Shown here piece after piece: positions 1 through 7,943 of a stretch of 17,914 nucleotides of DNA. The position numbers and the translations under genes were made by a program. The notes under the pieces are model-generated. The model was not told where the DNA came from. It did not search any database and saw only the letters and a program-made list of their open reading frames with translations. This DNA comes from Nostoc sp. CHAB 5715 (lineage in GTDB: Bacteria; Cyanobacteriota; Cyanobacteriia; Cyanobacteriales; Nostocaceae): the NCBI RefSeq assembly GCF_020829685.1, contig NZ_JAIVFR010000018.1:1-17914 (forward strand), in the 5' to 3' direction. How positions within the stretch are numbered: position 1 is the stretch's first letter; each line of letters opens with the position of its first letter.

Positions 1-1013
1 TAAGCAGCAATGACTCCCCAAAGTTTGTCTCCTTGGAGAATGGGGGCAGTTGCAAAGGCTTTTGCCTGAAATTGCTCCAACAAGATTACATGGCAGTCTG
101 TTAATCCGGCTTGGTAAATGTCATTGGCGGTAAATGTCTGGTTGTGAGCGTAACGTCCGCCTTGCGTCTGTTGTAAATAAGTATCAGCGATCGCAGGCTC
201 AACACCAACTAAAGGAGTCCAGCCTTCGGTAAATGATTCAGCAACGAAGTTACCACTCCAATCGTCATTGAAGCTAAAGATGGCAACTCGGTCAGCTTGC
301 AGCAGCTGGCGTATTTCTTGAGTTGTTGTTTTAAAAATGGTTTCAATATCAAGGGGTGAGCGAATTTTATCGACAATCTGAGCAATTACTTGGTCGCGTT
401 GAGCCGCTTGAGCCAATTCTGCGGCTTGCAATTGGACTTCATGGAGATGCTTCGCTTGTTGAATCGCAACGACAAGGTGATCGGCAATTTGACGAATAAA
501 CTCAATTTCCGATTCTTTCCAGTCACGAGCCTCACTGCACTGATGAATGCAAAGCAATCCCCACAGTTCCTTTTGGCGCAATAGAGGGACAACGAGGTTA
601 GCCTGTACCTGAAATTTACTCAAAATTGCGGCATGACAATCACTCAGTCCCGCCTTGTAAATATCTGCTACTGCTTGCACTCTACCTTGTTGATAACTCG
701 AAGCAAATTGTTCTCCAAAGCAGTGGTCGTAAACTTTTACTGCTAGTGCTGAGTCCCAGCCAAGTGCAACATCCTCAGAAACAAATTCTCCTTCCCAGTC
801 TTTCTCTTGGTCAAACTGGAAGACTGCTACACGATCAGCATTTAGCAACTGACGCACTTGTGTAACGGTCGTTTGAAAAATTGTTTCTAAGTCAAGAGAC
901 TCCCGAATTCGGACAATTACACTCGCCAGAGCCTTTTGTTGGTCTAGTTGCTCTTGAAGTTGAGCGCTTGACAAAAGAAGTTGATTTTCCGTGAAATTTG
1001 AATTGGGTTCCAT
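1..1013 (-). CDS. Cyanobacteriochrome-type photoreceptor with tandem GAF domains (C-terminus beyond window)
   Basis: The start is the ATG at 1013-1011, and the frame stays open for 337 codons to the left edge, so the output domain (histidine kinase, methyl-accepting or other) is not visible. A short N-terminal coiled-coil-like segment (residues about 10-30) leads into GAF1 (about 35-187). A helical linker (about 188-215) leads into GAF2 (from about 216). Both GAFs carry the Cys-His pair that binds a linear tetrapyrrole in phytochrome-family GAFs: C126-H127 in GLSDCHAAIL and C307-H308 in GLTDCHVILL. GAF1 also has a DXCF motif (DHCF, C98 as second cysteine), 28 residues before C126; GAF2 has none. 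Known DXCF cyanobacteriochromes sense blue/violet versus green or orange light. The family assignment is firm from the motifs; bilin binding and colour are inferred. The output domain may explain the role (phototaxis, chromatic response). It is transcribed away from murJ. Confidence 0.85.
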   Translation of the reverse strand, partial: MEPNSNFTENQLLLSSAQLQEQLDQQKALASVIVRIRESLDLETIFQTTVTQVRQLLNADRVAVFQFDQEKDWEGEFVSEDVALGWDSALAVKVYDHCFGEQFASSYQQGRVQAVADIYKAGLSDCHAAILSKFQVQANLVVPLLRQKELWGLLCIHQCSEARDWKESEIEFIRQIADHLVVAIQQAKHLHEVQLQAAELAQAAQRDQVIAQIVDKIRSPLDIETIFKTTTQEIRQLLQADRVAIFSFNDDWSGNFVAESFTEGWTPLVGVEPAIADTYLQQTQGGRYAHNQTFTANDIYQAGLTDCHVILLEQFQAKAFATAPILQGDKLWGVIAA

Positions 1014-1632
1014 TGCTCTGGATTATGTCGTTTAATGATTTCTTATACCAAACTTCATGGAGTCAAAGAGTGTCAAAAATATGACAAACTGCAAATTTTT
1101 ACAGTGTTCAGCAATTTCCCAGAAGATGGTTATTGTTATAGTTCCCTTTTCTTTATCTATCCTCATAATGGGTTAAAAAATAATTTTGACTAAGTTAGTG
1201 TTGCCGGGACAAATCAGAAAAGCGATCTGACCCCTTTAAGACTTATGGATAAGAGATCCTCCAACCCGCTTAAAAAGTTGGCTGTTGAGATCCACCCCTT
1301 TTTTAGGCTTCTTATTACCAACATTTTTTAAATCTTGGGCTTCCTTGCCATCCCGCCTCGGAATAAATTCCGAGGCTAATAGCTAAAGTCCTCTCAAGAG
1401 GACTAAGTACAGCATTTCATTAATTCTAGGACTTACGCACGCTCTACGAATTCTTGGCGTTCTTGGCGTCTTGGCGGTTCGATATAGGCATAGCCCGCCG
1501 TCGGATGCCCAAAGGGCTGTAGGGCGAAAGCATGTAAAATAAGTATTTTGTCAAAATTTACCTGACAGACTGCAAAATTTCAGGTTAAATGTTTTAAAGT
1601 ATGCACTCTGCAAGAGTTGTCGGGTAATATTC
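1014..1632. other. Divergent intergenic region between photoreceptor gene and murJ
   Basis: No convincing coding frame on either strand. It must hold the promoters of both flanking genes, but I see no clear consensus boxes. The part next to the photoreceptor gene is AT-rich. From about 1250 it contains common-looking cyanobacterial intergenic repeats: a double-hairpin element (1352-1406) and, at 1451-1477, three near-identical 9-bp units of the type TTCTTGGCG. A short GC-rich stretch follows (1487-1530). Confidence 0.6.
1352..1406 (+). repeat. Double-hairpin palindromic repeat, copy A (single)
   Basis: CCCGCC-type start, then a perfect 10-bp stem with a 2-nt loop (1355-1376, GCCTCGGAAT / ATTCCGAGGC). 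The spacer TAATAGCTAA follows, then a second perfect 8-bp stem (1387-1404, AGTCCTCT / AGAGGACT), then AA. The same plan (hairpin, TAATAGC or GATAGC, hairpin starting AGTC and ending GACT) recurs at 10495-10620 and 10916-11037 with different stem sequences. This copy has no inverted partner beside it. Confidence 0.75.
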
Positions 1633-3237
1633 GTGACACAACAAGACCAAAAACCCTCTCGTTCTTTCGCTGGAATTGCTGGCATTGTTGCCGCAGCCAC
1701 ATTAATTAGTAAAGTCTTCGGTTTAGTGCGGCAGCAAGCGATCGCTGCCGCTTTTGGTGTTGGTGCTGCTGCCACCGCTTATAGTTATGCCTATGTTATC
1801 CCTGGCTTTCTATTAATATTACTCGGTGGTGTGAATGGGCCATTACATAGTGCAGTTGTCAGCGTTTTAGCCAAGCGGCGGCGAGAAGAAGCGGCTCCCC
1901 TAGTGGAAACCGTGACAACGCTGGTAGCTGGATCGCTGTTGGTGCTGACAGTGGCTCAAGTTTTATTTGCGGATGCGATCGTTGATTTAGTCGGTCATGG
2001 TTTGGAAGAGACAACCAGAGCGATCGCAATTCAACAACTTTGCATTATGGCGCCGATGGCTTTATTTTCAGGATTAATTGGTATTGGCTTCGGTACTCTC
2101 AATGCAGCCAATCAATATTGGTTACTCTCTATCAGCCCTTTGTTATCTAGCGTTACCGTTATTATCGGCATTGGTTTGATGACTGTGCAAGTAGGCAAGG
2201 ACATTATCAAGCCAGAATACGCTTTAATCGGTGGTATGGTATTAGCCTGGGGAACCTTGGCAGGGGCAGTTCTCCAATGGCTGGTGCAGCTAATTGTTCA
2301 GTGGCGGTTAGGACTAGGTACGTTACGCCTGCGGTTTGATTTTAAATCCCCCGGTGTTCAAGAAGTGATTAGAATCATGACTCCGGCAACAATTTCTTCT
2401 GGAATGATGCCAATTAACTTTGCTACTGTGCTTTACTTCGCCAGTCCCATCCCTGGTGCTGCTGCTGGCTTTAACTATGCCAATTTGCTAGTACAAACTC
2501 CCTTAGGGATTATTTCTAATATCATTTTGCTGCCTCTATTACCGATATTTGCCAAACTTGCCGAACCAGAAAATTGGGACGATCTCAAATTACGTATTCG
2601 TCAGGGACTCCTACTTAGTGCTGTCACCATGCTACCTCTAGGAGCATTGATGGTAGTGCTATCTGTACCCATTGTCCAGGTAATATATGAGCGGGGTGCT
2701 TTCAAGCAAGATGCTACGCAGTTAGTTTCCGAGTTGCTAATTGTTTATGGGATTGGGATGTTTGCTTATTTGGGGCGTGATGTCTTAGTGCGGGTATTTT
2801 ATGCCTTGGGTGATGGGCAGACACCTTTTCGCATCAGTACTTTTAATATCTTTCTGAATGCTGTGCTCGATTGGATTTTAGTTGGGCCTTTTGGTGCTCC
2901 CGGTTTGGTGTTAGCGACAGTGGGCGTAAATTGCAGTTCCCTGTTGATGCTCTTATGGTTGCTCGATCGCAAGCTCAATGGTTTACCTTGGCGTGAATGG
3001 AGTTTGCCGATTTTGGGTTTGACTGCGGGTAGTGTTGTCGCTGGGGTAGCCAGCTATGGAACTTTAGTTGCTACTCAACAGTTGTTAGGTAAAACGGGTT
3101 TACTGGTTCTATTATTGCAGTTGTGTGTATCTGGCTTCGTGGGGATTGCGGTGTTTGCTGCGATCGCTTCATCAATGAAAATACCAGAGGTGAATACTTT
3201 TATATCTCGTCTACGTCAGCGCTTTTTGAAAAATTGA
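1633..3237 (+). CDS. murJ: MurJ/MviN-family lipid II flippase
   Basis: A 534-residue, strongly hydrophobic integral membrane protein of the MOP (MurJ/MviN) family, which moves lipid-linked peptidoglycan precursor (lipid II) across the inner membrane for cell-wall synthesis. The N-terminal region (SRSFAGIAGIVAAATLISKV, then FGLVRQQAIAAAFG) matches the family opening: a first membrane helix followed by the conserved (S/K)-x-x-GLxR-x-x-x-x-A-x-x-FG signature. Alternating hydrophobic stretches continue to the C-terminus, consistent with the family's usual fourteen helices and length of about 500-550 residues. A GTG at 1633 is the only plausible start in frame; no ATG lies just upstream, and GGGTAA before it is a weak ribosome site. 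The frame contains HIP1 octamers and ends in a basic tail. It is monocistronic by spacing. The family call is secure; whether it is the essential MurJ or a paralogue cannot be told here. Confidence 0.9.
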   Translation: MTQQDQKPSRSFAGIAGIVAAATLISKVFGLVRQQAIAAAFGVGAAATAYSYAYVIPGFLLILLGGVNGPLHSAVVSVLAKRRREEAAPLVETVTTLVAGSLLVLTVAQVLFADAIVDLVGHGLEETTRAIAIQQLCIMAPMALFSGLIGIGFGTLNAANQYWLLSISPLLSSVTVIIGIGLMTVQVGKDIIKPEYALIGGMVLAWGTLAGAVLQWLVQLIVQWRLGLGTLRLRFDFKSPGVQEVIRIMTPATISSGMMPINFATVLYFASPIPGAAAGFNYANLLVQTPLGIISNIILLPLLPIFAKLAEPENWDDLKLRIRQGLLLSAVTMLPLGALMVVLSVPIVQVIYERGAFKQDATQLVSELLIVYGIGMFAYLGRDVLVRVFYALGDGQTPFRISTFNIFLNAVLDWILVGPFGAPGLVLATVGVNCSSLLMLLWLLDRKLNGLPWREWSLPILGLTAGSVVAGVASYGTLVATQQLLGKTGLLVLLLQLCVSGFVGIAVFAAIASSMKIPEVNTFISRLRQRFLKN

Positions 3238-3247
3238 ATTTGAAGAA

Positions 3248-3535
3248 GAATTCAGAAGTCAGAATTCAGGAGCGGAGCCGGAGACGCTCCGCCTCCGGTC
3301 AGAATCAAGACGCTCGAAGACTCGCTTTCCGCTTCGCTTACAGTCGGGGATTCAGACCCGCGACTTTCTTGTTGACCACTAAATTGAAAATTTGGTGGTC
3401 CCAATTTAGGAGGGGTTTGAATCCCCTTCTAAATTGAACCTTCTGCCCTCTGCCTCCTGCCTCCTGCCTTCTTCAATCATCCGCCAGTCGTACAGAATTC
3501 ATTCTGAATTCTGACTCCTGACTCCTGAATTCTGT
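3248..3535. repeat. Block bounded by imperfect terminal inverted repeats
   Basis: The left end (3248-3272) and the complement of the right end (3501-3534) share words such as AGTCAGAATTCAG and CAGAATTCAGGAG in opposite orientation, giving imperfect terminal inverted repeats of about 20 bases around some 290 bases with no ORF of its own. The interior is GC-rich (3271-3310) and then carries hairpins. It could be a small non-autonomous mobile element or just two copies of a common intergenic word; no target duplication is evident. Confidence 0.4.
3374..3436. repeat. Two adjacent hairpins downstream of murJ
   Basis: Hairpin 1 has 12-bp arms (3374-3385 GACCACTAAATT, 3389-3400) with one wobble position and a 3-nt loop. 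Hairpin 2 has 14-bp arms (3402-3415 CAATTTAGGAGGGG, 3423-3436) with one mismatch and a 7-nt loop. They lie 137 bases after the murJ stop. No T-run follows either one, so a factor-independent terminator is not clearly indicated. Confidence 0.6.
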
Positions 3536-3690
3536 TCGATAACTGTTATTTGAAGAAACTTTTGCCGTAAGTTAACGTCACAAGAGTAACCAGAGGGCAT
3601 CTAAAATTCAAACAACTGACATCTTGCACCATTTTCAATAAACTTAATACAGCTTTGCGTAAAATCGTAACGTTTTTAATGCAAGGAGAC

Positions 3691-3849
3691 GCATTGGCAT
3701 TGTCAGCCGATGCATTGGCATTGTTAGCCGATGCATTGGCATTGTCAGCCGATGCATTGGCATTGTTAGTCGATGCATTGGCATTGTTAGTCGATGCATT
3801 GGCATTGTTAGTCGATGCATTGGCATTGTTAGCCGATGCATTGGCATTG
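3691..3849. repeat. Minisatellite: 21-bp unit, 8 copies
   Basis: The core GCATTGGCATTG recurs at 3691, 3712, 3733, 3754, 3775, 3796, 3817 and 3838, exactly every 21 bases. Units differ almost only by C/T changes (GTCAGCC, GTTAGCC, GTTAGTC). Units 4-6 are identical, which suggests recent expansion. Because 21 is a multiple of 3, several frames are open: plus-strand translation gives DALALLV-like heptads, and minus-strand frames give NANASTN- and PMHRLTM-like heptads. There is no spacer diversity, so it is not CRISPR. Confidence 0.95.
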
Positions 3850-3976
3850 CAGGGTATTGCCAAATTTAATTCGCTACGAATTAATGAAATGCTGTACTTA
3901 GGGTAGACACTGCTAGTACAGCACGGCGGAAATAAACCACCCATTCCAAATCGCCAAAAAGTCTGTCCTATAAGCT

Positions 3977-4004
3977 TTTTGACTTTTGACTTTTGACTTT
4001 TGAC
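3977..4004. repeat. Short tandem heptamer repeat (TTTTGAC x 4)
   Basis: Four uninterrupted copies of TTTTGAC. Heptanucleotide tandem repeats of this sort are a known feature of heterocystous cyanobacterial genomes. They lie about 160 bases upstream of psbI; no function is indicated. Confidence 0.85.
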
Positions 4005-4167
4005 TTCCGCCTTGCGGTACTAGCCCCTAATCTCCAAGTCGTCAGTCCCAAGTCCCCAAAGTCCTCTCAAAAGGGACGAGATTTGGGTAATATAAAGTAG
4101 CTATCTTTTCTGCATGGCACATCCTGAAAGAAAAGCTTTCTTTGTCTTACCCCTTGGAGATATTTCT

Positions 4168-4284
4168 ATGGTGACTTTAAAAATCGCTGTTTATATTGTT
4201 GTTGCCTTGTTCGTAACTATCTTCGTCTTCGGATTTTTGTCAAACGATCCAGCCCGTAACCCCGGCCGCCGGGACTTAGAGTAA
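4168..4284 (+). CDS. psbI: Photosystem II reaction center protein I
   Basis: A 38-residue protein, the standard length of PsbI, a single-helix subunit of the photosystem II core that sits beside D1 in the thylakoid membrane and helps assemble and stabilise the complex. It opens [20 protein letters not shown], a short N-terminal tail and one membrane helix (about 4-24), and ends in the typical polar tail [16 protein letters not shown]. The family usually has Leu at position 2; here it is Val, encoded by GTG right after the ATG. A ribosome site (GGAGA, 4156-4160) lies 7 bases before the ATG, which supports ATG rather than GTG as the start. It appears monocistronic, followed by a strong stem-loop and a 197-base gap before lptD. 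The identification is confident. Confidence 0.96.
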   Translation: MVTLKIAVYIVVALFVTIFVFGFLSNDPARNPGRRDLE

Positions 4285-4336
4285 AACGGCGATAAATCAT
4301 CCGCGACTTTAGAAGGCGGAAGATACTAAACGCCAC

Positions 4337-4370
4337 GGAAACTTACTAAACTTTCGCCTAGTAAGTTTCC
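4337..4370 (+). terminator. Strong stem-loop after psbI
   Basis: Perfect 12-bp stem (GGAAACTTACTA at 4337-4348, TAGTAAGTTTCC at 4359-4370) with a 10-nt loop, 52 bases after the psbI stop. No clear T-run follows, so it may be a transcript-stabilising 3' structure rather than a classical intrinsic terminator. Confidence 0.55.
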
Positions 4371-4384
4371 TCCTCAAAGTGGCT

Positions 4385-4441
4385 TGCTACCGGTAGCAGA
4401 AGGCGACAGTCGGAAGGCAAAATGTATATTTAATCCTTCCG
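4385..4441. repeat. Palindrome and second hairpin just upstream of lptD
   Basis: TGCTACCGGTAGCA (4385-4398) is a perfect 14-bp palindrome. CGGAAGG (4411-4417) pairs with CCTTCCG (4435-4441) across a 17-nt loop. Both lie within 100 bases of the lptD start, so they could be operator sites or leader structure. Confidence 0.5.
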
Positions 4442-4481
4442 TCCGTCATTTGGCTGTTTGTTAGCCCGATTATGCTCAAAT

Positions 4482-7358
4482 ATGCTTCATCCAGTTCTGC
4501 CGCCTGATCCGCCTTTTATCCTCGAATCTTTACAAGCTGTAAATCCCGCCTCATCTGCTAGTCATACAAATTTTCTTTCAGGTGTAGATACTGGAATACA
4601 CGAAAAGACAGACAAATCCAAGCAGCCCAAGGATTTGGCCCAGTTGGCAATTGCGGGTGACACCAAGAATGATCCGCCATTGCCAACTGAGATAAACTCA
4701 ACTCCGAATGACTTGGTAGTTGCCGAAACTCCCTCTGTACCCCATCCACCAGAAACCTTACCACCAGAGATTTCGCCCATCAACAGTTCTGAAACTGCTG
4801 CACCTTTGGGGCGATCGCTGCTCGTTGGTTATCCCACACAGGAGGTTAAAACCTCTAATTACCAAGATAAAGAAGACACAAAGACAAGTCCAAGTATCGG
4901 CGTTCGGCGCTCGGAACTTCAGCTAAGAGCGGCGTTACGCAAACAAAAGACGCAAAGAGAAGCCACTGCGTTACCAAAAAAAGTTGGAGTGCAAGCTTCT
5001 AACCTAGACGTAAAACGTGAACCTTCTCAAAAACTCGGTGAGCGATCGCCAACTCTCAACTCTACTGGAGAAAAACCAACCTTTTTGGATGGTAGCTTCA
5101 GCTATAGAGTTTCCCCAAATCCCCAACTTGCCCAATCTTTGCCTCCTCTTCAAATTGTCCCAACTGCTACAAACAGCAACAAGTTAGTCGAATCCAAGGC
5201 GGGAATTTTAGCACAGAAGTTAACCCAGCAAAAACAGCAAAGTGATATTACTCCACCACAGTCTTCAGGAAGAGACAATATCTCTGTATCTGCTGCTGAT
5301 CTTGCACCGAGTTCTCAATCAGTACAAAATTTTATAAAATTCAAGTCTCGTAACCCGAAAAACCAACTCTCAAAGCCCATCACTGTAGGATTCAAGTCCC
5401 AAGCCCAACAACAAGCTCAAGCACCAACGTCTACACCAAATGGCAATACCACTAATCAGCTACAAAGTCAACCATCTAGTACAACTGCGCCAGCTAAACC
5501 AAGAATTGTAGAAGTCACTTCAGATCGGCAAGAATATGACGAGCAACGGCGAATTATTACAGCTGTTGGTAATGTACTTGTGCGATTTGACGGGGCGGTG
5601 GTGGATGCCGATCGCCTGCAAGTCAATTTAGACAACTTGATTGCTGCGGGGTTCGGCAACGTCACTTTAACACGGGGCGATCAGATACTGCGTGGACAAC
5701 GCTTTACCTATAACTTTGTTCAAGATAGTGGAGTACTGGAAAATGGTAGAGGAGAAATTTACGTACCCTCAGCACAAACAGATTTTGCTTTTTCACCCAC
5801 GGGTGTAACCACGGGTGTAACTGCTGGTGGAGTTCCAAAACGTCCACCGAGCGATCGCATTAGAGCCAATCAGCCCCTTTCTGGTGTAAGCAGCCCTGGA
5901 GGAATTGATGTGGTATTTGGTGGTCAGGCAAACGCTAGCAACATCCCGCCATCGAAGGCAGGGGGTGTAGTCAATCGGCTCAGGTTTGAAGCTGAACACA
6001 TTGACTTTTATCCGCAAGGCTGGCGAGCAAGGGATGTCCGCATCACCAACGATCCTTTTTCGCCCCCAGAACTAGAGTTGCGTGCAGATACAGTAACTCT
6101 GACGCGAGAATCACCCTTGGTAGACCGCATCAGGACACAGAAGCAGCGTTTGGTATTGGATCAAACCGTCTCCTTACCAATTCCGGTGAATGAGCGGACT
6201 ATTGACCGCCGGGAGCGGGACGTTACACCTGCAATAGTCTCCCCTGGCTATGATGGAGAAGATCGGGGTGGTTTGTATATTGAGCGTGGCTTTCCAGTGA
6301 TTGATACAGACCAGACAGGCTGGACGATCACGCCCCAGTTGTTAATACAGAGAGCTGTGCAAGAAGGCACGGGTGATTTAGGCGCACTCTTTGGTGTCAA
6401 GACAAAGATAAATTCTGTTTTGAATCCACGAGCCGTAATTCAGGGGACTGGGGAGTTAACTAGTTTTGACTTGAACAAGATAGAGGATAATTTGCGGGCG
6501 AGGTTAGGATTGCGCCAGGTATTAGGGACTTCCCTTCCCCATCTTTTGAATCTGGAGTATAGCTACCGCGATCGTTTTTACAACGGTACCCTCGGCTTTC
6601 AAACCGTCCAGAGCAGTCTTGGCGGCATTATTACCTCTCCTGTGATTCCTTTAGGCAAGAGTGGCATCAACCTCACCTATCAGGGAAGCGCTCGATATAT
6701 CAATGCCAACACCGATCGCCAAGACTTACTAGAACCAGTGCGGGAAAACGATCGCATCTCACTAGGTCGTTTACAAGCCAGCGCTTCCCTCAGTACTGGG
6801 CTATTGCTGTGGCAGGGAAAACCATTACCACCCACTGCCACTGAAGGATTACGATACACGGCTAACCCTGTAGTTCCTTACTTGCGAGCGATCGCTGGAC
6901 TTACAGGTACTACCAGTTATTACACCAATGGTGATAACCAAAGCACCCTAACTGGTACAATTGGCTTACTAGGGCAAATCGGCCATTTTTCTCGACCTTT
7001 TTTCGACTATACCGCCTTTAATATTACTTATTCTCAAGGCTTAAACAACGGATTATCACCCTTTTTGTTTGATCGCTCTGTTGATAACCAAGTGTTGAGC
7101 GCTGGGATATCACAGCAAATCTACGGCCCTTTTCGCTTAGGCTTCCAAACATCTGTTAACTTGGATACTGGTAAAGAAACCAGCACCGACTACATTGTGG
7201 AATATAGCCGTCGCACCTATGGCATCACCTTACGTTACAATCCGGTGCTAGAGTTAGGCGGCTTCAGTGTCCGAATTAGTGATTTTAACTGGGGTGGCGG
7301 CACTGATCCATTTTCGGAAGTTAAGCCAGTAGTAGGCGGCGTAGAACAGGATTATTAG
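4482..7358 (+). CDS. lptD: Cyanobacterial LptD/OstA-like LPS-assembly outer membrane protein (DUF3769 type)
   Basis: 958 residues from the ATG at 4482. The frame could begin at a TTG at 4458, but MLHPVLPPDPP is the more natural N-terminus. LptD is the outer-membrane barrel that inserts lipopolysaccharide into the outer leaflet. Three parts are visible. Residues 1 to about 335 are a low-complexity, Pro/Ser/Thr/Gln-rich tract, probably disordered. An OstA-like periplasmic region follows (about 340-430, with EVTSDRQEYDEQRRIITAVG and repeated strand-turn units such as VVDADRLQV), continuing to about 570 (HIDFYPQGWRARDVRITNDP). The C-terminal 380 or so residues have alternating strands typical of a beta-barrel, and the chain ends in Tyr, an aromatic residue usual at outer-membrane barrel termini. 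No obvious signal peptide is seen at the chosen start. It lies 197 bases after psbI, separated by hairpins. The barrel/OstA assignment is good; the lptD symbol is by homology type. Confidence 0.82.
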   Translation: MLHPVLPPDPPFILESLQAVNPASSASHTNFLSGVDTGIHEKTDKSKQPKDLAQLAIAGDTKNDPPLPTEINSTPNDLVVAETPSVPHPPETLPPEISPINSSETAAPLGRSLLVGYPTQEVKTSNYQDKEDTKTSPSIGVRRSELQLRAALRKQKTQREATALPKKVGVQASNLDVKREPSQKLGERSPTLNSTGEKPTFLDGSFSYRVSPNPQLAQSLPPLQIVPTATNSNKLVESKAGILAQKLTQQKQQSDITPPQSSGRDNISVSAADLAPSSQSVQNFIKFKSRNPKNQLSKPITVGFKSQAQQQAQAPTSTPNGNTTNQLQSQPSSTTAPAKPRIVEVTSDRQEYDEQRRIITAVGNVLVRFDGAVVDADRLQVNLDNLIAAGFGNVTLTRGDQILRGQRFTYNFVQDSGVLENGRGEIYVPSAQTDFAFSPTGVTTGVTAGGVPKRPPSDRIRANQPLSGVSSPGGIDVVFGGQANASNIPPSKAGGVVNRLRFEAEHIDFYPQGWRARDVRITNDPFSPPELELRADTVTLTRESPLVDRIRTQKQRLVLDQTVSLPIPVNERTIDRRERDVTPAIVSPGYDGEDRGGLYIERGFPVIDTDQTGWTITPQLLIQRAVQEGTGDLGALFGVKTKINSVLNPRAVIQGTGELTSFDLNKIEDNLRARLGLRQVLGTSLPHLLNLEYSYRDRFYNGTLGFQTVQSSLGGIITSPVIPLGKSGINLTYQGSARYINANTDRQDLLEPVRENDRISLGRLQASASLSTGLLLWQGKPLPPTATEGLRYTANPVVPYLRAIAGLTGTTSYYTNGDNQSTLTGTIGLLGQIGHFSRPFFDYTAFNITYSQGLNNGLSPFLFDRSVDNQVLSAGISQQIYGPFRLGFQTSVNLDTGKETSTDYIVEYSRRTYGITLRYNPVLELGGFSVRISDFNWGGGTDPFSEVKPVVGGVEQDY

Positions 7359-7423
7359 TCAAACAGTTAGCAGTTGTCCTACCCGACATTTGATTCTTTA
7401 AGATTTTCTATCTTTTGCCCAGT

Positions 7424-7708
7424 CTAAGGATTTGGCACGACTCGACAGCTTATAGCACAATTGGTTGATGCCGCACCAGGTATTCTCAGCTTGGCATAGT
7501 CGCCGCTTAGTTGAATACGTGACGGTGGTTGGTGTAAAGTTGCACAGCATCTTTGCACTGCGGCTTGGTACTCTCGCCATTGCTTACGGATTGCAATACT
7601 GGCGGCATCGTTACCTAAGTCTGAAAATCTTAGCCCAGCCCGAATTAGCCAAGTTTCTACATCAGTTGTTTCACCCAGTATTTCTGGAATGGGATTAATA
7701 TTTTCCAT
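7424..7708 (-). CDS. Small hypothetical protein, possibly decayed at its C-terminus
   Basis: 94 residues from ATG at 7708-7706, convergent with lptD. The first 65 or so residues read like a genuine soluble, helical protein (PEILGETTDVETWLIRAGLR and later AIRKQWREYQAAVQR). The last 20 or so (rich in Cys, Ser and Asn) look less protein-like, which could mean a frameshift near 7490. No ribosome site is evident upstream, and overlapping frames on both strands are also open, so it may be spurious. I do not recognise the family. Confidence 0.35.
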   Translation of the reverse strand: MENINPIPEILGETTDVETWLIRAGLRFSDLGNDAASIAIRKQWREYQAAVQRCCATLHQPPSRIQLSGDYAKLRIPGAASTNCAISCRVVPNP

Positions 7709-7861
7709 GAGTAATATCTTTTATACGTATTCAAAATTGGTAATTTTACTTTAAGAAAAATTATTGATAATAGCCAATATCATTTTTTATCAAAATCATC
7801 AATAAAAATGATTAAAAAAAGAGAACCTTTTTTTACAAAATGTAACCTCGCACATCTGGTT

Positions 7862-7899
7862 CACCCAAGTGGCTGAATTCTTTCTCACCCACTTGGGTG
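7862..7899 (-). terminator. Hairpin downstream of the acetyltransferase gene
   Basis: Perfect 11-bp arms (CACCCAAGTGG at 7862-7872, complement at 7889-7899) around a 16-nt loop, 45 bases beyond the stop of the minus-strand gene at 7944. On the minus strand the bases just after the stem (7861 downward) carry no strong T-run, although an A-rich plus-strand tract (T-rich on the minus strand) lies at about 7795-7845. Termination is inferred from position. Confidence 0.45.
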
Positions 7900-7943
7900 T
7901 ACCAAGTTAATTGTTACAGGAAATAGTTACTATGCTCCATCCC

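Larger units (their letters stand above)
3238..4167. other. Gene-free, repeat-rich region between murJ and psbI
   Basis: About 930 bases without a gene I can defend. In order it holds an inverted-repeat-flanked block (3248-3535) with GC-rich filler and two neat hairpins (3374-3436), the 21-bp minisatellite (3691-3849), a 7-bp tandem repeat (3977-4004), and the psbI leader. Upstream of psbI, TAATAT at 4088-4093 could be a -10 box, but no good -35 is visible. GAAAGAAAAGCTTTCTTT around 4124-4143 could fold into a small leader hairpin. Open frames across the minisatellite are by-products of its 21-bp period. Confidence 0.6.

Noticed and set aside
3123..3437. 104-codon plus-strand frame overlapping the end of murJ
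   Set aside because: It is out of frame with murJ and runs into repeat-rich intergenic DNA; composition does not look coding.
3691..3849. Possible CRISPR array
   Set aside because: Units are contiguous with no unique spacers, and no cas gene is present.
3655..3906. Plus-strand 83-codon frame with DALALLV heptads (and minus-strand frames of 132 and 67 codons across the same DNA)
   Set aside because: The frames are open because the repeat unit is 21 bp; the start is a TTG with no ribosome site, and flanking residues show no family resemblance.
4458..4481. TTG at 4458 as the lptD start
   Set aside because: It adds eight residues without improving the N-terminus; ATG at 4482 is the simpler start.
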